Origin: SLNP01 sp964568875
GTDB taxonomy: Bacteria > Bacteroidota > Bacteroidia > Bacteroidales > VadinHA17
Direction: 5' to 3'
Length of the DNA stretch: 64,000 nucleotides
NCBI GenBank assembly: GCA_964568875.1
Contig: CAZMSH010000002.1
Location: 186,001 to 250,000 of the forward strand
A program made the translations under genes and the position numbers. The number at the start of each line of letters is the position of its first letter. Positions within the stretch are counted from its first letter, which is position 1. Below the pieces are notes generated by a model. The model had not been told where the DNA came from. It saw only the letters and a list, made by a program, of their open reading frames with translations, and searched no databases. Positions 60,729 through 64,000 of the stretch are shown in pieces.

Positions 60729-62234
60729 ATGGGAATAAAACGAATTCTGATTGCCAACAGGGGTGAGATTGCAGTACGGATAATGAAGACTGCAAAGAAG
60801 ATGGGCATTGAAACGGTGGCTATACGTACTCATCTTGAGCCCGGTGCGATGTATCTCGATTTTGCCGACATTGTTCACGACTTGTCGAATGATGAGCCTG
60901 AGATATCTGTGTTTCTCGATATCGATAAGCTTATTGAAGCGGCAATGATGAACAAATGCGATGCTGTTCATCCCGGCTATGGTTTTCTTGCTGAGAATGC
61001 ATATTTCTCACAGAAATGTGCTCTCAACAAAATCATATTCATCGGGCCCTCGCCCGATTCAATATATAAAATGGGCAACAAGACAGTGGCAAAGCAGATA
61101 GCCGCAGCAGCAGCAATTCCAATGGCCTCGGGCAGTAATGGTAATCTAAGCCATGAAGACGATGCCATTAAGGCTGCAGAGAAGATAGGGTACCCTGTGA
61201 TTATTAAAGCAGCTTCAGGTGGTGGAGGCCGTGGCATGAGGATCGTCAGGTCATCTGCCGATATGGAAAAGAACTTTATCCTTGCCAGCAGGGAAGCAGA
61301 AAAGGCATTCAACGACCCCTCAGTATTTATAGAAAAGTATATTGAAAACCCCAAACATATTGAATTTCAGATACTGGGAGACGTCCATGGCAACATTATT
61401 CATCTGGGTGAAAGAGAGTGTTCGATACAGAGAAAGCACCAGAAGCTGATAGAGGAAGCTCCGTCTGCAGCCCTCGATGAAGAACTGCGCGAGGTTATGG
61501 GAGCAATGGCAGTCAAGATTGCCAGGGCTGTTAATTACTTCTCGGCAGGAACCGTGGAATTCCTGCTTGATTCTGACAGGAATTTCTATTTCATGGAAAT
61601 GAATACCAGGATTCAGGTGGAACATCCGGTTACTGAATTGATTACCGGTATTGACCTGATAGAATGGCAGATAAGAATTGCAAACGGCGAAGAAATTTCA
61701 TTTGCACAGGAAGATATCAGACTAAACGGTTGGGCTGTAGAGTGCCGTATCAATGCAGAAGATGTTCAGGCCGGATTCGCTCCCGATCCGGGAAAGATAG
61801 AAAAGATAATTATGCCTGACGATCAATATGTAAGAGTTGACACTGGAGTAAGAGCGGGATCAGTAATAGTACCTGGGTACGATTCGATGATAGCCAAGCT
61901 GATCGTATATGGTAAAGATCGCAGAGATGCTATGAGGAACCTCAAAATGGCACTTGATAAAGTGTGGCTTAAAGGATGCAAGACTACACTTCCATTTTTC
62001 AGGTTGCTGGTAAGGAACCAGAAATTTCTTACAGGAGACTTCACCACATCATTTATTGAGAAGGATATAGACCAGTACCACTACAGCAGCGATTATGAGG
62101 AGATGATAGCAGCATGGCTTGCTGTCAAACTCTTTATAGAGGAGAACTACGGAGATGTGAGTGATGACAACCTTTCACTCCAGAATAAGGAGATGAGTCC
62201 ATGGCTTCTTAACAAGCGAATCAAACAGTTTTAA
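60729..62234 (+). CDS. accC: Biotin carboxylase subunit
   Basis: The 501-aa enzyme has the ATP-grasp biotin carboxylase fold: the N-domain start KRILIANRGEIAVRIM, HPGYGFLAENAYF, the glycine-rich flap AASGGGGRGMRIV, the CO2/biotin-handling VEHPVTE after EMNTRIQ, and the C-terminal RVDTGVRAGSVIVPGYDSMIAKLIV. It carboxylates the biotin on the carrier subunit using ATP and bicarbonate. The 50 or so residues after the canonical end (DYEEMIAAWLAVKLFIEENYG onward, about residues 450-501) are typical of acyl-CoA carboxylase types rather than the fatty-acid AccC. The biotin carrier gene begins 11 bases after its stop. Confidence 0.93.
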   Translation: MGIKRILIANRGEIAVRIMKTAKKMGIETVAIRTHLEPGAMYLDFADIVHDLSNDEPEISVFLDIDKLIEAAMMNKCDAVHPGYGFLAENAYFSQKCALNKIIFIGPSPDSIYKMGNKTVAKQIAAAAAIPMASGSNGNLSHEDDAIKAAEKIGYPVIIKAASGGGGRGMRIVRSSADMEKNFILASREAEKAFNDPSVFIEKYIENPKHIEFQILGDVHGNIIHLGERECSIQRKHQKLIEEAPSAALDEELREVMGAMAVKIARAVNYFSAGTVEFLLDSDRNFYFMEMNTRIQVEHPVTELITGIDLIEWQIRIANGEEISFAQEDIRLNGWAVECRINAEDVQAGFAPDPGKIEKIIMPDDQYVRVDTGVRAGSVIVPGYDSMIAKLIVYGKDRRDAMRNLKMALDKVWLKGCKTTLPFFRLLVRNQKFLTGDFTTSFIEKDIDQYHYSSDYEEMIAAWLAVKLFIEENYGDVSDDNLSLQNKEMSPWLLNKRIKQF

Positions 62235-62245
62235 TTCTGACAGTT

Positions 62246-62779
62246 ATGAGCGATAGAATCAAACACAAGAAGCTTTATGCATTGTCGCAGGGGCAAAAGA
62301 GAATTAGTTTCGGACTGCCTCTTAAGGATAGCATCAAAATTGGCAGGAGACATTATAATATCATGCTAAAATCAGATGAAAAGTATGGCACCTATATATT
62401 ATGGAAGAACAGGAGGTATCCTGTCGAAATAGTCAGGTCAAAACAGAACAAATATGAGATTCTCTTCAATGACGTCAGCTATACTTTCAGTGTCGAGACA
62501 CCTTTCTCAATGAAGCGCAGACTTTTTCTGAACAATTCAGTAAAGGGAAAGACAGCAGAATTGATAAAGGCACCCATGCCCGGAAAGATTATTGACGTCC
62601 CGGCAAAGGAGAACAGCGCCATATCACGAGGTGAACCTGTCGTTATTCTTGAAGCTATGAAGATGCAGAACGAAATACAATCACCTGTTGCGGGTGTTGT
62701 TAAACGGATTCACGTCAAGGCTGATATGAATGTAATGAAAGATGACCTGCTAATAGAGATTGAACCTGATCTGAAATAA
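62246..62779 (+). CDS. Biotin carboxyl carrier protein
   Basis: The 177-aa protein has a basic N-terminal region (1-95; a strand-rich domain likely for subunit contact) and a C-terminal biotinyl domain (105-177) with APMPGKIIDV and the biotinylation motif EAMKM, where K139 receives biotin. It carries the carboxybiotin between the AccC-type and PccB-type subunits encoded upstream, so the operon makes a complete three-subunit carboxylase. The usual proline/alanine-rich linker is missing; the two domains are joined by a short SVKGKTAELIK stretch. Confidence 0.92.
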   Translation: MSDRIKHKKLYALSQGQKRISFGLPLKDSIKIGRRHYNIMLKSDEKYGTYILWKNRRYPVEIVRSKQNKYEILFNDVSYTFSVETPFSMKRRLFLNNSVKGKTAELIKAPMPGKIIDVPAKENSAISRGEPVVILEAMKMQNEIQSPVAGVVKRIHVKADMNVMKDDLLIEIEPDLK

Positions 62780-62780
62780 A

Positions 62781-62811
62781 AAAAGAGGCACCTGCAGCAG
62801 GCGCCTCTTTC
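62781..62811. terminator. Bidirectional terminator between the carboxylase operon and PepD
   Basis: AAAGAGGC (62782-62789) pairs with GCCTCTTT (62803-62810), and the inner bases extend the stem with one mismatch. A-rich sequence on the left and T-rich on the right give U-runs in both directions. It lies between the + strand carrier gene and the convergent pepD. Confidence 0.85.
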
Positions 62812-62829
62812 TCTGAGCAAAAAATCTTC

Positions 62830-64000
62830 TTAGTTGACGGGTGCATTTTTCAGGGTTTCCACCATGAAATCCCAGAACTTCTGAACAGTAGTTATATTTA
62901 CCATTTCGTCAGGAGAATGCGGATTCCTGATTGTTGGCCCGAATGATATTGTATCAAGTCCCGGGTAAACACCCATAATGATACCACATTCCAGGCCGGC
63001 ATGTATAGCTTTGATTTCAGGAACCACACCATACATATTGTTATATACCTCCTGCATTGTTTTAAGAATCGCAGAGTTCATATTAGGCTTCCATCCCGGG
63101 TAGCTGCCATCAAGCTTAACCGATGCTCCTATCAGCTGAAAACCGGCCGCGACCTTCCATGCAGTAGCCTCCTTGGCTGTGTCAACAGAGCTGCGTGTAA
63201 GACAGAGGCTGCTGAAATCCCCTGAAACACATCTTACAATTGCAAGGTTATTTGAGGTTTCTACCAGACCCGGCATTGAAGGACTCATTCGCATAACACC
63301 ATTCGGGCAGATGTAAACTGAACGGATAATATTGTACTGTTCATCTTTATCCATTACCCTGGCAGGCATTGCTGCTTTTTCTGCGAAGAATGAAATATCA
63401 GGATCAGTTTCTGCAAATTCATTCTTATACATAGTGTTGTATTCCTTTACAAACTCTTCAAATCCTGCTGCCTTGCCGGAATCAACACAAACAATGGCAT
63501 GCCCCTCGCGGGGTATCGCATTTCTGAGATCACCACCCATTGCTTCAGCAATTCTGATTCCGAAATCTGATTCAGCCTGCATCAGAAATCTGAACATCAG
63601 CTTGTTGGAATTACCCCTGCCCAGAGGAATATCGAGACCTGAGTGTCCGCCCCTGAGACCTTTAATGACAACCTTGTATGCCGCCATACCCGAAGGGGTG
63701 TCAACCTCCTTGTAATTCTTTGATGCACTTACGTTAATACCTCCGGCGCACCCAACGTACAACTCACCTTCATCCTCAGAATCAGTGTTTATCATTATTG
63801 AGCCTTTCAGTATTCCGCCTTCCAGATTATTGGCTCCACCCATTCCTGCCTCTTCATCGACAGTAAAAAGAGCTTCAATCGGGCCATGCTGCAGGTCCTT
63901 AGCTGCAAGGACAGCCATGCTGGCAGCAACACCTATTCCATTATCTGCACCGAGGGTGGTTCCTTTTGCCTTAACCCACTCACCATCTATAAATGTCTGA
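62830..64000 (-). CDS. pepD: Aminoacyl-histidine dipeptidase (PepD, M20), 5' end outside window
   Basis: The frame runs on past base 64000, so the true start lies beyond the window; about 390 of a usual ~485 residues are seen. Motifs fit cytosol non-specific dipeptidase: TFIDGEWVKAKGTTLGADNGIGVA (metal-binding Asp, about 63930-64000), FTVDEEAGMGGA (catalytic Glu pair), GLRGGHSGLDIPLGRGNSNK, and the final HAGLECGIIMG plus SFGPTIRNPHSPDE with metal-site residues. It hydrolyses Xaa-His and other dipeptides in the cytoplasm using zinc. It is transcribed towards the carboxylase operon with a shared terminator between. Confidence 0.94.
   Translation of the reverse strand, partial: QTFIDGEWVKAKGTTLGADNGIGVAASMAVLAAKDLQHGPIEALFTVDEEAGMGGANNLEGGILKGSIMINTDSEDEGELYVGCAGGINVSASKNYKEVDTPSGMAAYKVVIKGLRGGHSGLDIPLGRGNSNKLMFRFLMQAESDFGIRIAEAMGGDLRNAIPREGHAIVCVDSGKAAGFEEFVKEYNTMYKNEFAETDPDISFFAEKAAMPARVMDKDEQYNIIRSVYICPNGVMRMSPSMPGLVETSNNLAIVRCVSGDFSSLCLTRSSVDTAKEATAWKVAAGFQLIGASVKLDGSYPGWKPNMNSAILKTMQEVYNNMYGVVPEIKAIHAGLECGIIMGVYPGLDTISFGPTIRNPHSPDEMVNITTVQKFWDFMVETLKNAPVN

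Overview
The window comes from a Bacteroidota (Bacteroidetes) chromosome, probably a Bacteroidales/Marinilabiliales-type environmental lineage assembled from a metagenome. The evidence is a type IX secretion C-terminal sorting domain, lipoprotein signals on most glycan enzymes, absence of clear Shine-Dalgarno sites, TAnnTTTG-like promoter boxes, a propeller/Y_Y_Y/HTH regulator, and a 100-N scaffold gap. No rRNA, tRNA, CRISPR array, transposase or phage gene was seen. Both end genes are cut by the window (a serpin at the left, PepD at the right).

Layout. 1-13 kb is housekeeping and accessory: a serpin lipoprotein, an ATP-cone/PD-(D/E)xK nuclease-like protein, a PQQ-type propeller lipoprotein, a polytopic membrane protein, YbjQ with a 44-aa membrane ORF, a two-gene peptidoglycan-peptide recycling unit (NlpC/P60 plus L-Ala-D/L-Glu epimerase), RmuC, Fe-S serine dehydratase, an M28 peptidase and a NagD-like HAD. 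13-16 kb holds an SSS symporter and a NahK-like sugar kinase. 16-24 kb is a tripartite-type RND efflux operon with two different permeases, split by a tandem-repeat spacer and the assembly gap.

24.5-46.2 kb is the centrepiece, a beta-1,3-glucan (laminarin-type) utilisation locus, all on the + strand. It encodes a secreted clan GH-A glycosidase fused to an outer-membrane beta-barrel, a glycan-binding lipoprotein, a GH16 laminarinase lipoprotein, a large cytoplasmic GH94/GH149-like phosphorylase, two GPH-type sugar symporters, three GH17 enzymes (one lipoprotein, two without signal), a GH30 lipoprotein, a T9SS-sorted binding protein with tandem repeats, and a membrane-anchored propeller/HTH regulator. 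There is no SusC/SusD pair. Inferred flow: surface enzymes cut the glucan, oligosaccharides cross the outer membrane (possibly via the fusion barrel), GPH symporters import them, and cytoplasmic GH17 and the phosphorylase finish degradation.

46.2-53 kb encodes a YceI-porin-YceI operon opposite a three-component regulatory set (PhnD-like lipoprotein, histidine kinase, sigma-54 response regulator) with the same order and fold types as the AioXSR oxyanion-sensing systems. Paired palindromes and a sigma-54-like promoter lie in front of the YceI operon. 53-58.4 kb has an S9 peptidase and a secreted BNR/sortilin-like propeller. 58.9-62.8 kb is an acyl-CoA (propionyl-CoA type) carboxylase operon (carboxyltransferase, biotin carboxylase, biotin carrier) interrupted by short tandem repeats. 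PepD closes the window.

Intergenic spacers repeatedly contain a degenerate family of G/C-rich palindromic and tandem repeats (1.9, 5.8, 11.1, 20.5-21.0, 60.5 kb), a striking feature of this genome.
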